Both the position numbers and the translations under genes were made by a program. The notes beneath the pieces are model-generated. The model worked only from the letters and a program-made list of their open reading frames with translations. It did no database searches and was not told the DNA's origin. DNA of 49,382 nt from Beijerinckiaceae bacterium (GTDB lineage: Bacteria > Pseudomonadota > Alphaproteobacteria > Rhizobiales > Beijerinckiaceae): assembly GCA_019753285.1 (NCBI GenBank), contig JAIELD010000018.1, positions 1 through 49,382 on the forward strand, given 5' to 3'. This document shows positions 1-10,594 of the stretch, piece after piece; position 1 is the stretch's first letter; the number at the start of each line of letters is the position of its first letter.

Positions 1-1029
<1,029 letters not shown>

Positions 1030-2697
1030 TCACACTCCCTGCAACAAACGCTCTGCGGCTGCGCGCGCCTCGGCGCTGATCGTCTCGCCGGAGAGCATCC
1101 TTGCGATCTCCTCGCGCCGCGCCTTGGTCTCCAGCATGCCGACGCGGGTCGCGACGCGCGTGCCGTCCGCCACATCCTCCTTGGCGATGAGGAAATGCCG
1201 GTTGGCGATGGCCGCCACCTGCGGCGCATGGGTGACGGCGAGCACCTGGACCCGGCGCGCGAGACGCTTCAAGCGCTGGCCGATGGCGTCCGCCACCGCG
1301 CCGCCGACGCCGGTGTCGATCTCGTCGAAGACGAGCGTGGGGGCTGAGCCGCGATCGGCAAGCACCACCTTCAGCGCCAGCATGAAGCGCGAAAGCTCGC
1401 CGCCGGAGGCGACCTTCATCATCGGGCCGGGCTTGGTGCCCGGGTTGGTCTGCACCCAGAACTCGACCTGATCGATACCTGCGGGCGTCAGCACCGCGTC
1501 ATTGCTTTCGACGCGGCAGATGAATTTTGCCCGCTCCAGCTTCAGCGGCGGCAATTCCTGATTGACGGCGGCTTCGAGCGCGGCGGCGGCGTCACGACGC
1601 CGGGCCGAGAGACACTTCGCGGCATCGAGGCAGGCCTGACGCGCCTCGATGACCGCCGTCTCAAGCGCCGCAAGGCGATGTTCACCCGCGTCGAGTTTTG
1701 CAAGATCATCGGCGAAGCGGTCGGCGAGCTTCGAAAGATCGTCGACCGGCACGCTGTATTTGCGGGCGGCTGCTCGCAGCGCGAACAGACGCTCCTCGCA
1801 CTCCTCCAATTCCTTCGGGTCGAAATCCGCATCGCGCAGCGCGGCTTCCAGCGTCGATTGCACCTCGTCGAGCGCGATGAGCGCCTGGTCGAGCGCCTTC
1901 ACCGTCGGCTCGATAAGCTCGGGCGCCTGAGCCCCGCGCCGCTCCAGCCGTCGCATCACGGACGAGATGGCTGGCACGGCCGAGCGCTCGCCGCCGAAAA
2001 TCTCATGAGCCTCGCGCAATTCGCCCGCGACCTTTTCGGCCTGCTGCATCGCGATGCGCCGCTCGGCGAGGCGCTGCTCCTCGCCCTCCTCCGGGTGGAG
2101 TTTGGCAAGCTCGTCCGCGGCATGGCGCAGATAATCGGCATCGGCCCGCGCCTTGTCGATTTCGGCACGCAAGGCCTGCAGCGCACGCTCCTTGGCGCGC
2201 AGATCGTCGAACAGGGCCGTCACCTGCTGCCGGTCGCCATCGAGCGCGGCGGAGGCGTCGAGCAGGGCGCGGTGCGTGGACGGATCGGTGAGGGCGCGGT
2301 CGTCGTGCTGGCCATGGATTTCGACGAGCGCCGCGCCGATCGTCTTCAGCACCTGCACGCTCACGGGCTGGTCGTTGACGAAGGCGCGGGTCCGCCCGTC
2401 GCTCATCTGCACGCGGCGCAATATGAGATCGCCATCGACGTCGATGTCGGCGGCGCGCGCCGCAACGCGGGCTGGATGGTCGAGGCCAAGATCGAACACG
2501 GCGGTGACCTGGCCTTGGCCCGCACCCTCCCGCACCAGCCCGCCATCGCCACGGCCGCCGAGCGCGAGCGAGAACGCATCGAGCAGGATCGATTTGCCGG
2601 CACCCGTCTCGCCGGTGAGCACGGTGAGGCCCACCTCGAGACTGACGTCGAGGCGGTCGATCAGCACAATGTCCTTGATGGCGAGTTGGGCAAGCAT
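1030..2697 (-). CDS. recN: DNA repair protein RecN
   Basis: RecN is an SMC-like ATPase that acts on double-strand breaks with RecA-dependent recombination. The 555-residue length is normal for the family. Residues 29-36 (GETGAGKS) are the Walker A loop, the ABC signature GGELSRF lies near residue 431, and the Walker B acidic pair DE is at 458-459 in VFDEIDTGVGG. Between them is the long charged coiled-coil region. It starts with ATG and is followed after 3 bases by ligA. The 156 bases upstream, to bamD, show no other gene. The order bamD-recN-ligA is common in Rhizobiales. Confidence 0.97.
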   Translation of the reverse strand: MLAQLAIKDIVLIDRLDVSLEVGLTVLTGETGAGKSILLDAFSLALGGRGDGGLVREGAGQGQVTAVFDLGLDHPARVAARAADIDVDGDLILRRVQMSDGRTRAFVNDQPVSVQVLKTIGAALVEIHGQHDDRALTDPSTHRALLDASAALDGDRQQVTALFDDLRAKERALQALRAEIDKARADADYLRHAADELAKLHPEEGEEQRLAERRIAMQQAEKVAGELREAHEIFGGERSAVPAISSVMRRLERRGAQAPELIEPTVKALDQALIALDEVQSTLEAALRDADFDPKELEECEERLFALRAAARKYSVPVDDLSKLADRFADDLAKLDAGEHRLAALETAVIEARQACLDAAKCLSARRRDAAAALEAAVNQELPPLKLERAKFICRVESNDAVLTPAGIDQVEFWVQTNPGTKPGPMMKVASGGELSRFMLALKVVLADRGSAPTLVFDEIDTGVGGAVADAIGQRLKRLARRVQVLAVTHAPQVAAIANRHFLIAKEDVADGTRVATRVGMLETKARREEIARMLSGETISAEARAAAERLLQGV

Positions 2698-2853
2698 CTA
2701 AGGCTTGAAACTATAGGCTGAACACCACGAACACCAGACTGAGGCGCGTGTTTTGCGGGATATTGCACGGCGCATCGGTCTTTTGAAGAAACCGGGTGCC
2801 TCAGCGCAGGATTTTAGCAAGCGACGTGGAGCGCGCGCGATCAGCTCGGCTGG

Positions 2854-3750
2854 TTACAGACCGACAGTGCGCGTCACACCCTTGAATGCCTTGCTGATCC
2901 AGGAATCGGTCGACTCACGCGGTTCGACGCCGCCGGACTGCAGGAGCTTGTAGGTATCTTTGTACCACTGGCTGTCGGGATAATTATGTCCGAGCACCGC
3001 GCCCGCCGTCTGCGCCTCGTTCACGATGCCGAGCGCCATATAGGCCTCGGCAAGGCGCGCCAACGCCTCCTCGGAGTGGCGGGTCGTCTGATACTTGATG
3101 AGCACGACACGGAAGCGGTTGATCGCCCCAAGATAGTTGCGCTTCATCAGATAGTGACGTCCGATATCCATCTCCTTGCCGGCGATCTGGTCGCGGGTCA
3201 CGGTGACGCGTTCCTTGGCGTCGGCGACGTATTCGGAGTTCGGCCATTTGCGGATGAGCTCGTCGAACGCTTCAAGCGCCTTTTCCGTGCGCTCCTGATC
3301 GCGTTCGACATCCGGGATCTGGTTGTAGAACGACATGCCGACCAGATACTGCGCGTATGGCGCCTCGGCGCTCGCCGGATAGAGCTGCACGTAGCGGCGA
3401 CCGGAATTGATCGTCTCTGCCCAGTCGCCGGCCTCGTAATTCGCGTAGGTCGTCAGGAGAAGCGCCTTCTTCGACCATTGCGAATACGGGTACTGCTTGT
3501 CGACTTCGGCGAATTTCTTGACCGCACCGCCATAGCTCTTGCGGTTCATGCGGGCGAGGCCGTCATTGAACAGCACCTCGGCCGGCGTATCCGGCACGAT
3601 CTCTTCCTTCTTGTTGAAGATCGTGATGCTGTCGAGCGGCGAAAGAGGATCGAAGCCTGACAGGGATTCGCAGCCGGAAAGAGACACGCCGAGCAGGCCG
3701 AGTGCCAGGCCACGCGCCGCAACGGAAACACGCAAATCAGTCTTCAACAT
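2854..3750 (-). CDS. bamD: outer membrane assembly lipoprotein BamD
   Basis: BamD is the essential lipoprotein of the BAM complex that folds beta-barrel proteins into the outer membrane. I chose the ATG at 3750 because it gives a short positively charged N-terminus, a hydrophobic stretch and a lipobox LSGC with Cys27 as the lipidation site; an AAGG-type ribosome site lies just upstream. In-frame starts farther up (3783, 3816) would spoil the signal peptide. The 298-residue product has TPR-type helical pairs (for example residues 55-240), matching the YfiO/BamD family in length and order. It stands alone between lpxC and recN. Confidence 0.94.
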   Translation of the reverse strand: MLKTDLRVSVAARGLALGLLGVSLSGCESLSGFDPLSPLDSITIFNKKEEIVPDTPAEVLFNDGLARMNRKSYGGAVKKFAEVDKQYPYSQWSKKALLLTTYANYEAGDWAETINSGRRYVQLYPASAEAPYAQYLVGMSFYNQIPDVERDQERTEKALEAFDELIRKWPNSEYVADAKERVTVTRDQIAGKEMDIGRHYLMKRNYLGAINRFRVVLIKYQTTRHSEEALARLAEAYMALGIVNEAQTAGAVLGHNYPDSQWYKDTYKLLQSGGVEPRESTDSWISKAFKGVTRTVGL

Positions 3751-4057
3751 CCAGTCCGCCGCCTTAAAAGCCGTTATCGCCATGCCCTGGCAGGTCGCGC
3801 CGATGTCGCGCAACATTCATCAAGATAACGCGAAGTCCTTATCATTCTTTTCAAGCGCTGAAAACCCGATGGATCAGCGCGTGCCCGTAAACAGGGGCAA
3901 AGGCCTCGATCACGGCCGATCCAAGCCGGACCACACCTATCGCTCTTCAACTCTTCACCTGCATAAAGATGCAGGCAAAATCATGTCTGGCGCGTTGAAG
4001 CGCGCGCCTGCGGCATCTCAATATATCGTGCTGCGAAACGATGAGGCGCTACTCGCC
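3751..4057. other. intergenic region between lpxC and bamD
   Basis: This 307-base stretch holds no convincing gene on either strand. Its right end abuts a small hairpin at the lpxC stop, and its left end must carry the bamD ribosome site and perhaps a bamD promoter. No clear -35/-10 pair was picked out by eye. Confidence 0.5.
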
Positions 4058-4060
4058 TCA
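4042..4060 (-). terminator. hairpin at the end of lpxC, weak terminator candidate
   Basis: A 7-bp perfect stem (4042-4048 with 4054-4060) with a 5-base loop overlaps the lpxC stop codon. It lacks a clean run of T after the stem on the minus strand, so it may only slow polymerase or protect the 3' end. Confidence 0.3.
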
Positions 4061-4987
4061 ACTCATCTTCGGGCCATAGGCAGCGCTGCTGACGAGCACC
4101 TCGGCCTGGCCGTATTCACGGCGCGTGTTCGTCTCGCTGACCGTATAGGCGGAGCGGTCGGAGAACAGCGCTTCTAGCATCTTGAAGTTGAGCTTGTGGC
4201 CGGGCATGTACGCCTTGTAGGTGCCCTGAATGGCGGAACCTGCGAGCGAGAGATCACCGACCGCGTCCAGCACCTTGTGGCGCACGAATTCGTCGCGATA
4301 GCGCAGGCCTTCCGGATTCACGATGCGGTCTTCATCGACCGCGATCGTATTTTCAAGCGAGGCTCCGCGTGCGAAGCCGGCCTTCCAGAGCTTTTCCACG
4401 TCCCGCATGAAACCGAAAGTGCGGGCGCGGGAAATGTCGCGGCGATAGACGGCCGGCGACATGTCGACGACGCGGCGTTGACGGCCGATCATCGGATTTT
4501 TGAAATCGATCTCGACATCGAGGCGGAAGCCGTTGCCGGGCGTGAGTTCGGCCCAGGCCGCGCCCATCTCGACGCGGGTTTTCTTGACGACCTTCAGCAC
4601 CTTGCGCTGGCGCGAAAGCTGAACGATGCCGGCCTGGTCGATCGCGTCGACGAAGCGGGCCGAGGAGCCGTCGAGGATCGGCACTTCGGGGCCGTCGATC
4701 TCGATCAGGGCGTTGTCGACGCCGAGCCCGGCGAGAGCGGACAGGCAATGCTCGATGGTGGCGATCGATGCGCCGTTACCGTCCGAAATAACGGTCTGGA
4801 GTTCGGTGGCGAGGACGGCGGTGTGGCGTGCGCTGATGAGGCGCTCACGGCCGTTCTCCAATCCAGTGCGAAGGAATGTGTAACCCGTGTTGGCTTCGGC
4901 GGGATGCAGCGTCAGACGCGCCGGCTTTCCGCTATGAACACCAACGTCTTCGAGCACGACGGCTTCGCGCAGGGTGGTCTGGTTCAA
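4058..4987 (-). CDS. lpxC: UDP-3-O-acyl-N-acetylglucosamine deacetylase LpxC, TTG start
   Basis: LpxC is the zinc deacetylase that commits UDP-acyl-GlcNAc to lipid A synthesis. The predicted zinc ligands are visible: His80 in IEHCLSAL, His237 and Asp241 in HKVLDAVGD; the catalytic-region motif HKLN contains His264. Length, 309 residues, is typical. The start is TTG at 4987: an in-frame TAG lies two codons upstream, no in-frame ATG follows within the conserved N-terminus, and an AAGGA ribosome site sits 8 bases before it. The gene is separated from ftsZ by 382 bases carrying a CtrA-type box and a -10 element, so it probably has its own cell-cycle-timed promoter. Confidence 0.96.
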   Translation of the reverse strand: MNQTTLREAVVLEDVGVHSGKPARLTLHPAEANTGYTFLRTGLENGRERLISARHTAVLATELQTVISDGNGASIATIEHCLSALAGLGVDNALIEIDGPEVPILDGSSARFVDAIDQAGIVQLSRQRKVLKVVKKTRVEMGAAWAELTPGNGFRLDVEIDFKNPMIGRQRRVVDMSPAVYRRDISRARTFGFMRDVEKLWKAGFARGASLENTIAVDEDRIVNPEGLRYRDEFVRHKVLDAVGDLSLAGSAIQGTYKAYMPGHKLNFKMLEALFSDRSAYTVSETNTRREYGQAEVLVSSAAYGPKMS

Positions 4988-5272
4988 TTTCTACGTCCTT
5001 GTTACAGCGACGATCGCGAGAGCCTGGAAGACGTCCCGAAATCTCTGTACGCACGAACTCTGACACTCTGACCACACGCTAGAGCCAAATCAGAACAGGG
5101 TGCGAATCGACTGCCGCCTTAGAATGGCGATGGATTTCTCACCGGTATGATCGATCTGGCCGTCGATCTCAAATCACGCTTCATAACCATCTGTTACACA
5201 TATCCGCTGCAAGTATGATCAGCGAGCAACAGAGAATTATGCCGTCTTTTCAATACGATGTCATTGCTCAGC

Positions 5273-5293
5273 CGCGGCGTTGTCAACGCCGCG
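5273..5293 (-). other. perfect 9-bp hairpin at the predicted 5' end of the lpxC leader
   Basis: Bases 5273-5281 and 5285-5293 are perfect inverted repeats around a 3-base loop. It falls just downstream of the TATAAG element, so it would form at the very start of the lpxC transcript, where 5' hairpins can stabilise mRNA. It could equally act as part of an ftsZ terminator, although there is no T-run. The remaining leader down to 4988 shows nothing else I recognise. Confidence 0.4.
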
Positions 5294-5295
5294 TG

Positions 5296-5332
5296 CTTAT
5301 AATTGCCGCAATTGTGTTAAGAGGGCGTTAAC
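5296..5332 (-). promoter_or_regulatory. CtrA-type box and -10 element upstream of lpxC
   Basis: Bases 5317-5332 read TTAA-N7-TTAAC, an exact match to the CtrA consensus TTAA-N7-TTAA. On the minus strand a TATAAG hexamer lies at 5301-5296, 15 bases past the box, so the box covers the -35 position as in CtrA-activated promoters. The likely target is lpxC, with a leader of about 300 bases. Binding is inferred from sequence only. Confidence 0.55.
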
Positions 5333-5337
5333 ACCTT

Positions 5338-5360
5338 GGAGCGGCCTTTGCGACCGCTCC
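5338..5360 (-). terminator. hairpin after ftsZ, possible terminator
   Basis: A 7-bp perfect stem (5338-5344 with 5354-5360) around a 9-base loop lies 10 bases after the ftsZ stop. The sequence after it on the minus strand is not T-rich, so intrinsic termination would be inefficient. Confidence 0.35.
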
Positions 5361-5369
5361 GTACCGGGG

Positions 5370-7133
5370 TCAGTTCGACTGCCGCCGCAGGAAAGCAGGG
5401 ATCTCGAGTTGTTCGTCCTCGATCGAACGCGAGGCTGGCTGCTGACGACCCTGCGGATCGAGCTGGCCCTGCGCCGGGCGGTAGTTCTGGGTCGGCGCGG
5501 CCGGCCGCCGTGCATATTCCGAATGCGCGGCGCTCGGCTGCGGCTGGGAAACGCTCGGCTGCTGCACGGGCTGGGCTGCCGGCGCTGCCTCGCCATCCTC
5601 ACGGCGGCCAAAGCCCGCATGAACGAGGCGCTGGAAGATCGTCATCCGCTTGGCGTCGGCGGACACGTCCGCCGGCTGCGTCGCGCCGAGGCGCTGCGCC
5701 GTCAACTGTGCCTGGCCGGGTTTGGGCAGATCCGCCATGTCGGGCATGCGGACCTGGCGCGTGATGCGCTCGGCCTGCGGCGGAATGAAGGCCTGCGGCT
5801 CGCGCGGCTGCTCGATGGCGACGACAGGTTCCTCGACGACCGGCTCGTTGAAGAGACGGGCAGGGGCCTTGGGCGCGACGGGAGTGAGAGCGACGTCATG
5901 CGCGGCTGCGATCGTCTGCTGGACGGGCGCAGGAACGCGCGGTTCCTCCATGCGCGGCGCTTCGATAGCAGGCGCAAGCGGGGTCTGCAGTTCATAGACC
6001 GGCTCGGGCGCGGCCTGCTGGGGAGGAGCCTGGACCGGCTGCGGCGCGTGCGCGGCGGGGCGCGGCACCGGATAGCTCGGCATCGTGCGGCCGTTCGCCT
6101 GCTGGCGGAGCTTCTCCTCGACCTCGCTGACGCGGGCCTGCGCGAGAAGGTCCTGGTTGCTGGCCTTCTCGTGATCGATGCCGGTCGCGACGACCGAGAC
6201 GCGGATCACGCCGTCGAGGCTGTCATCCTGGCTTGCGCCGAAGATGATGTTGGCATCCTGGTCCACCTCTTCCTTGATGCGAGTGGCTGCTTCGTCCACC
6301 TCGTAGAGCACCATGTCCGGGCCGCCCGTGATCGAGATCAGCAGGCCGCGCGCGCCCTTCATCGAGACTTCGTCGAGCAGCGGGTTGGCGATCGCCGCTT
6401 CGGCCGCATGGATGGCGCGGTTGTCGCCGGACGCCTCGCCGGTGCCCATCATCGCTTTGCCCATGCCCTGCATGATGGCGCGCACGTCGGCAAAATCGAG
6501 GTTGATCATCGAGGGGCGGGTGATGAGGTCGGTAATCGACGAGACGCCCGAATAGAGCACCTGGTCCGCCATCGCGAAGGCTTCGGCGAACGTCGTCTTC
6601 TGGTTGGCGACGCGGAACAGGTTCTGGTTCGGGATGACGATCAGCGTGTCGACGTATTTCTGCAGTTCGACCACGCCCGATTCGGCAAGGCGCAGGCGGC
6701 GCTGGCCTTCGAAATTGAACGGTTTCGTGACGACGCCGACGGTGAGGATACCCATCTCCCGCGCAATCTGCGCGACGACGGGCGCCGCGCCCGTTCCCGT
6801 GCCGCCGCCCATGCCGGCGGCGATGAAGACCATGTTCATGCCGCGAAGCTGGTCGCGGATCTCGTCCATCACCTCTTCCGCAGCGGCGCGGCCGACTTCG
6901 GGCTGCGAACCCGCACCGAGGCCTTCGGTCACCTGGAGCCCGAGCTGGATGCGGCGTTCGGCCTTGGCAAGCGCCAGGGCCTGCGCATCGGTGTTCGCCA
7001 CGACGAAATCGACGCCCTGGAGATGGTTTTCGATCATGTTGTTGACAGCGTTGCCGCCAGCGCCACCGACGCCGAAAACGGTGATGCGCGGCTTCAATTC
7101 CCTGATGTCCGGGGCGTGGAGCGTGATTGTCAT
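5370..7133 (-). CDS. ftsZ: cell division GTPase FtsZ (long-tailed rhizobial type)
   Basis: FtsZ polymerises with GTP into the Z ring at midcell. The tubulin signature GGGTGTG is at residues 109-115 and the T7 synergy loop NLDFADV at 211-217. The GTPase core ends near residue 320 and is followed by a roughly 240-residue proline/alanine/glutamine-rich linker and a C-terminal peptide (EIPAFLRRQ) that would bind FtsA and other partners. The 587-residue total matches the long FtsZ1 of rhizobia rather than the ~385 residues of E. coli. An AGAGG ribosome site precedes the ATG. It is the last division gene of the cluster, 115 bases after ftsA. Confidence 0.98.
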   Translation of the reverse strand: MTITLHAPDIRELKPRITVFGVGGAGGNAVNNMIENHLQGVDFVVANTDAQALALAKAERRIQLGLQVTEGLGAGSQPEVGRAAAEEVMDEIRDQLRGMNMVFIAAGMGGGTGTGAAPVVAQIAREMGILTVGVVTKPFNFEGQRRLRLAESGVVELQKYVDTLIVIPNQNLFRVANQKTTFAEAFAMADQVLYSGVSSITDLITRPSMINLDFADVRAIMQGMGKAMMGTGEASGDNRAIHAAEAAIANPLLDEVSMKGARGLLISITGGPDMVLYEVDEAATRIKEEVDQDANIIFGASQDDSLDGVIRVSVVATGIDHEKASNQDLLAQARVSEVEEKLRQQANGRTMPSYPVPRPAAHAPQPVQAPPQQAAPEPVYELQTPLAPAIEAPRMEEPRVPAPVQQTIAAAHDVALTPVAPKAPARLFNEPVVEEPVVAIEQPREPQAFIPPQAERITRQVRMPDMADLPKPGQAQLTAQRLGATQPADVSADAKRMTIFQRLVHAGFGRREDGEAAPAAQPVQQPSVSQPQPSAAHSEYARRPAAPTQNYRPAQGQLDPQGRQQPASRSIEDEQLEIPAFLRRQSN

Positions 7134-7248
7134 GGTCCGACCTCTTTTCTGATTTCTCTTGTCTCGATGCCGCTCTGCGGGAACGCGTGATACAGGTGAG
7201 GCCGATCTTCAGGCGGAGAAACGTTCCGCCGTCGAGCTGCCGATCTTT

Positions 7249-8574
7249 TTAAAAACTCTCCTTCAGCCAGGAGCCGAAGCGACCGACATAGCCCCCCGAG
7301 GCGCGGCCGAAGATGGATGAGCGGGCGGAGGGTTCGAAATGTTCGATCCCCGCCAGCTGCGGGTAGATGAGAAGGCCGACCGTGGTGGCGAAAGCCGGGC
7401 TTTTGGCCGAATCCGGCAGGCCCTGCACGCCGACCGGGCGCGCCACGCGCACCTGCTTCGAGACGATGCGCCGCGCGAGGTCGGAAAGGCCGGTGAGCTG
7501 CGCGCCGCCGCCCGTCAGCACGATGCGACGGCCCGCCTCCGCGCCATGGCCTGACTTTGCGAGGCGGTCGCGCACGAGTTCGAGGATTTCCTCGACGCGC
7601 GGCTTGATGATGCGGGTCAACACGGCCTTGGTCACCTGTGTCGGGTAATCGCGGTTGTCCTCGCCGACCTGCTGGATCGAGAGAAGCTCGCGCTCGTCCG
7701 CCGTGCTTTCGATGGCCGAGCCGGAGATCGCCTTCAGCCGCTCGGCATCGTTGACGCGCATGGTCAAGCCCCGCGCAAGGTCCATGGTGATGTGATGGCT
7801 GCCGACGGCGATGGCATCCGCGTGGACGAGATGCCCGCCGGAGAACACGCCGACGCTGGTGGTGCCGCCGCCGAAATCGACAACGGCGACGCCCATCTCG
7901 GCCTCGTCGTCGACGAGCGTCGCAAGGCCGGACGCATAAGGTGTCGCGACCATCGCTTCGACCTGCAGATGACCGCGCTCGACGGCCAGCATGAGGTTGC
8001 GCGCAGCAGCGGTGTCGCAGGTCGAGACATGCATGTCGACGGCAAGCTTCGAGCCGATCATGCCCTTGGGGTCGCGGATGCCGCGCGCCTGATCGAGGCC
8101 GTAGCCGATGGGCAGGGAATGCAGCACCGAGCGGCCATTGGCGATGGTGTGGGCGGTCGCAGCCTCGATGACGCGGTGAATGTCGCTCTCGCTGATCTCG
8201 CGGTTCGGCACCACGATCTGGCCGGTGAAGCCCTGGCTCTGGATGCGGCCGCCGGTCATGTTGATGATGACGCTCTCGACCTGCACGCCCGCCATGCGCT
8301 CGGCGGAATCGACCGCTTGGCGGATCGCCTTTTCGGCTTCCACCATGTCGACCACGACGCCGCCCTTGAGGCCGCGCGAGCGCTGGTGCCCGATGCCGAT
8401 GATGCGGATCTTGTGCGTGCGGCCGCGCAGCGTGCCGCTCGCGCCCATCGGCTCGAGTTTGGCGATCAGGCAGACGACCTTGGTCGTGCCGACATCGAGC
8501 ACGGACAAAATGGCGCTGCGCCGCGCGGAGAGCGGCTTCATCTTCGGCGTGAGGCCGGGCCGGAGCGTGCTCAT
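7249..8574 (-). CDS. ftsA: cell division protein FtsA
   Basis: FtsA is the actin-like ATPase that tethers FtsZ to the membrane and recruits the later divisome. The 441-residue product has the actin-fold phosphate-1 region (SVLDVGTTKVVCLIA, residues 24-38), the phosphate-2 region (VAVVDFGGGTTSVGV) and the adenosine motif (IVLTGGGAQLTG). The C-terminal segment (YVGRFGSWLKESF) is an amphipathic helix expected to bind the membrane. It lies 25 bases after ftsQ. Confidence 0.97.
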   Translation of the reverse strand: MSTLRPGLTPKMKPLSARRSAILSVLDVGTTKVVCLIAKLEPMGASGTLRGRTHKIRIIGIGHQRSRGLKGGVVVDMVEAEKAIRQAVDSAERMAGVQVESVIINMTGGRIQSQGFTGQIVVPNREISESDIHRVIEAATAHTIANGRSVLHSLPIGYGLDQARGIRDPKGMIGSKLAVDMHVSTCDTAAARNLMLAVERGHLQVEAMVATPYASGLATLVDDEAEMGVAVVDFGGGTTSVGVFSGGHLVHADAIAVGSHHITMDLARGLTMRVNDAERLKAISGSAIESTADERELLSIQQVGEDNRDYPTQVTKAVLTRIIKPRVEEILELVRDRLAKSGHGAEAGRRIVLTGGGAQLTGLSDLARRIVSKQVRVARPVGVQGLPDSAKSPAFATTVGLLIYPQLAGIEHFEPSARSSIFGRASGGYVGRFGSWLKESF

Positions 8575-8599
8575 GACGTGCGCCTCATGTTGAAGGGTG

Positions 8600-9577
8600 T
8601 CATGCCTTGCCCTTCCGCTGGGTCTTCTTGTCCATGATCTCGGCGCGGGCGCGGGCTGCGTCCTCGGTCAGGCGGAAGGCGACGCGGCCCGGCACGCGCA
8701 GGTCGATCGACAGCACGTCCTTGCCGAGCACGTTGAAATCTTGGTCTAGCCGGGCGAGCGCGTGCAGCGCCTGCGCCGGCTGCGTCTCGGGCAGCTTCAC
8801 GTCCACACCGTTCTTGAGTTTCAGCGTCCAGCGGCGCTCGGACACGAGCGTTCCGGCGCGCACGCGCTCCTTCATCTCCGGCACGCTATCGAGAATTTCG
8901 GCATATTCGGTGACGCGCTTGTTGGCGCCGGCCCCGACCACATGCGGCAGCCGCATGAAGCGGTTGTCGCGCATCTCGTCGATCACCGTGCCATCGGCTG
9001 AGACGAGATGGACGTTCCCGTCCTTCTGCCAGAGGCCGAAGGGCTGGCGCTCGCTGATCGTCACGGCGAGCTTGTTGGGAAAGAGCTTGCGCACGGAGAC
9101 GCTGGCGATGAGCGGCACGGCTTTCAACCGTTCCTGCACGCTGGCGACATCGAGGAAAGGCAGCGAGTTCGCCGCCGTGATGCCGGTCGCGCCGATCACC
9201 TCGGAGGGGGTCAGCTCCTTGTTGCCGCTGACCGAGATTTCCGAGATGCCGAAACCTGCGACACGGGCTGCGACGTCGCTGAGCCCGCCATAATGCAGCG
9301 TGAAAGTCTGGTACTGGCCGCCAGCGATGACGCCGCCGGTGATCGACGCGGCGATGAGGGCGGCGGCCCCTGCCATGCCGGACCAGCGCGGCAGGGAGGA
9401 GAGGCTCGAGAGCCAACGCCGCAAGCCTTGCGGCGCGGTGTTCTGCGACATGGGAAGATCGACGGTGAGGGTCGGAACGATCGGCTCGCGGGCCGTCAGC
9501 TCCGCCGCAGCGCGTGCGACGCGCCGGGGGGCGAACCGTTCGCCTAGCGATTTAAGGAGGCGTCCTCCACCATCCAT
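8600..9577 (-). CDS. ftsQ: cell division protein FtsQ
   Basis: FtsQ is the bitopic inner-membrane protein that links early and late divisome proteins through FtsB/FtsL. The 325-residue product has a cytoplasmic N-terminus of about 65 residues, one membrane segment near residues 67-88, then a POTRA domain ([20 protein letters not shown]) and a beta domain. The ATG at 9577 overlaps the end of ddlB by 34 bases; a later ATG at 9451 is possible but has no obvious ribosome site. Confidence 0.93.
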   Translation of the reverse strand: MDGGGRLLKSLGERFAPRRVARAAAELTAREPIVPTLTVDLPMSQNTAPQGLRRWLSSLSSLPRWSGMAGAAALIAASITGGVIAGGQYQTFTLHYGGLSDVAARVAGFGISEISVSGNKELTPSEVIGATGITAANSLPFLDVASVQERLKAVPLIASVSVRKLFPNKLAVTISERQPFGLWQKDGNVHLVSADGTVIDEMRDNRFMRLPHVVGAGANKRVTEYAEILDSVPEMKERVRAGTLVSERRWTLKLKNGVDVKLPETQPAQALHALARLDQDFNVLGKDVLSIDLRVPGRVAFRLTEDAARARAEIMDKKTQRKGKA

Positions 9578-10470
9578 TGAACCAACTCACCAAATGTCAT
9601 GCCGGCATGGACTGCCATATCGGGCACCAGAGAGGTTTGCGTCATGCCTGGCTGTGTATTGACCTCCATACAGATGAGCGTGTCCGTCTCGTCATCGTAT
9701 CTGAAGTCCGCGCGGCTCACGCCACGGCAGCCCAGCGCCTCATGTGCCTTGACCGCCATTTCTTGAACCTTTTGGTAAATATTTGGTTTAAGTTTTGCGG
9801 GAAGGATGTGAATCGAACCGCCGGCCGCGTATTTGGCGTCGAAGTCGTAGAACGTGCCGACATTGTGCTGGATTTCGATCACGCCTAGCGCTTTTGCATT
9901 GCCCTGGCCGCCCATCACGCCGCAGGTGAGCTCACGTCCGTCGACGAATCTTTCGACCAGCATCTCGTCGCCGAGCGTCCAGTCGCCGGCGGAGAGCTCC
10001 TGCGGCGGGTGCGAGCGGCCCTCCTTGACGATGAAGACGCCGAAGGATGAGCCGTCCGCCACTGGTTTTGCGACATAGGGCGGCGCCATAACATGACGCT
10101 GCGCCACCTCGAACCGGCTCACAGTGATGCCTTCCGCCACCGGAACGCCGGCGGCCGCCATTACCATTTTGGCCCGGTCCTTCCGCATGGCAAGCGCCGA
10201 GGCCAGTACGCCTGAATGGGTATAGGGAATCTGCAGCGTCTCCAGCACGCCCTGAACCGTGCCGTCCTCGCCGAAGCGGCCATGCAGGGCGTTGAAGGCG
10301 ACATCTGGCTTCAGCTCGGAAAGAACCGTCGCGATGTCGCGCGCCACGTCGATCCGCGTCACGCGATAGCCTTTGCCCTCCAGCGCATCGGCACAGGCCG
10401 CGCCGGACCATAGAGATACCGGGCGCTCGGCGACCCAGCCGCCCATGAGGACTGCGACGTGTTTGGTCAT
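9544..10470 (-). CDS. ddlB: D-alanine--D-alanine ligase
   Basis: This ATP-grasp enzyme joins two D-alanines for the peptidoglycan stem peptide, feeding the MurF half of the fusion upstream. The 308-residue length is that of DdlB. Visible signatures are [12 protein letters not shown] (near residue 63), [10 protein letters not shown] near 248 and the metal-binding [11 protein letters not shown] near 266. The 3' end overlaps ftsQ by 34 bases. Confidence 0.97.
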   Translation of the reverse strand: MTKHVAVLMGGWVAERPVSLWSGAACADALEGKGYRVTRIDVARDIATVLSELKPDVAFNALHGRFGEDGTVQGVLETLQIPYTHSGVLASALAMRKDRAKMVMAAAGVPVAEGITVSRFEVAQRHVMAPPYVAKPVADGSSFGVFIVKEGRSHPPQELSAGDWTLGDEMLVERFVDGRELTCGVMGGQGNAKALGVIEIQHNVGTFYDFDAKYAAGGSIHILPAKLKPNIYQKVQEMAVKAHEALGCRGVSRADFRYDDETDTLICMEVNTQPGMTQTSLVPDMAVHAGMTFGELVQWMVEDASLNR

Positions 10471-10528
10471 GGTGTCGTGCTTTCTGGTTGAGGTGCCGAT
10501 TGTGGCTCTGACGCCGATGCAGGCGCGT

Positions 10529-10555
10529 CCCTCCCCGCCGCAAGCGGGGGGAGGG
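10529..10555. repeat. REP-like GC-rich palindrome between murB and ddlB
   Basis: Bases 10529-10538 (CCCTCCCCGC) are complementary, with a two-base bulge, to 10544-10555. Such short CCTCCCC/GGGGAGG palindromes are common between genes in many Hyphomicrobiales. It sits in the 124-base gap that interrupts the otherwise tightly packed dcw operon and could form an RNA hairpin there. Confidence 0.6.
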
Positions 10556-10594
10556 CCGTTTGAGCTTCATTCGCTGAAGGAGGTGATACGAACA

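Noticed and set aside
5280-7190. A 636-codon open frame on the plus strand opposite ftsZ
   Set aside because: It is antisense to a clearly conserved gene, is very rich in Arg, Gly, Asp and His, matches no family and arises from the high-GC codon pattern of ftsZ.
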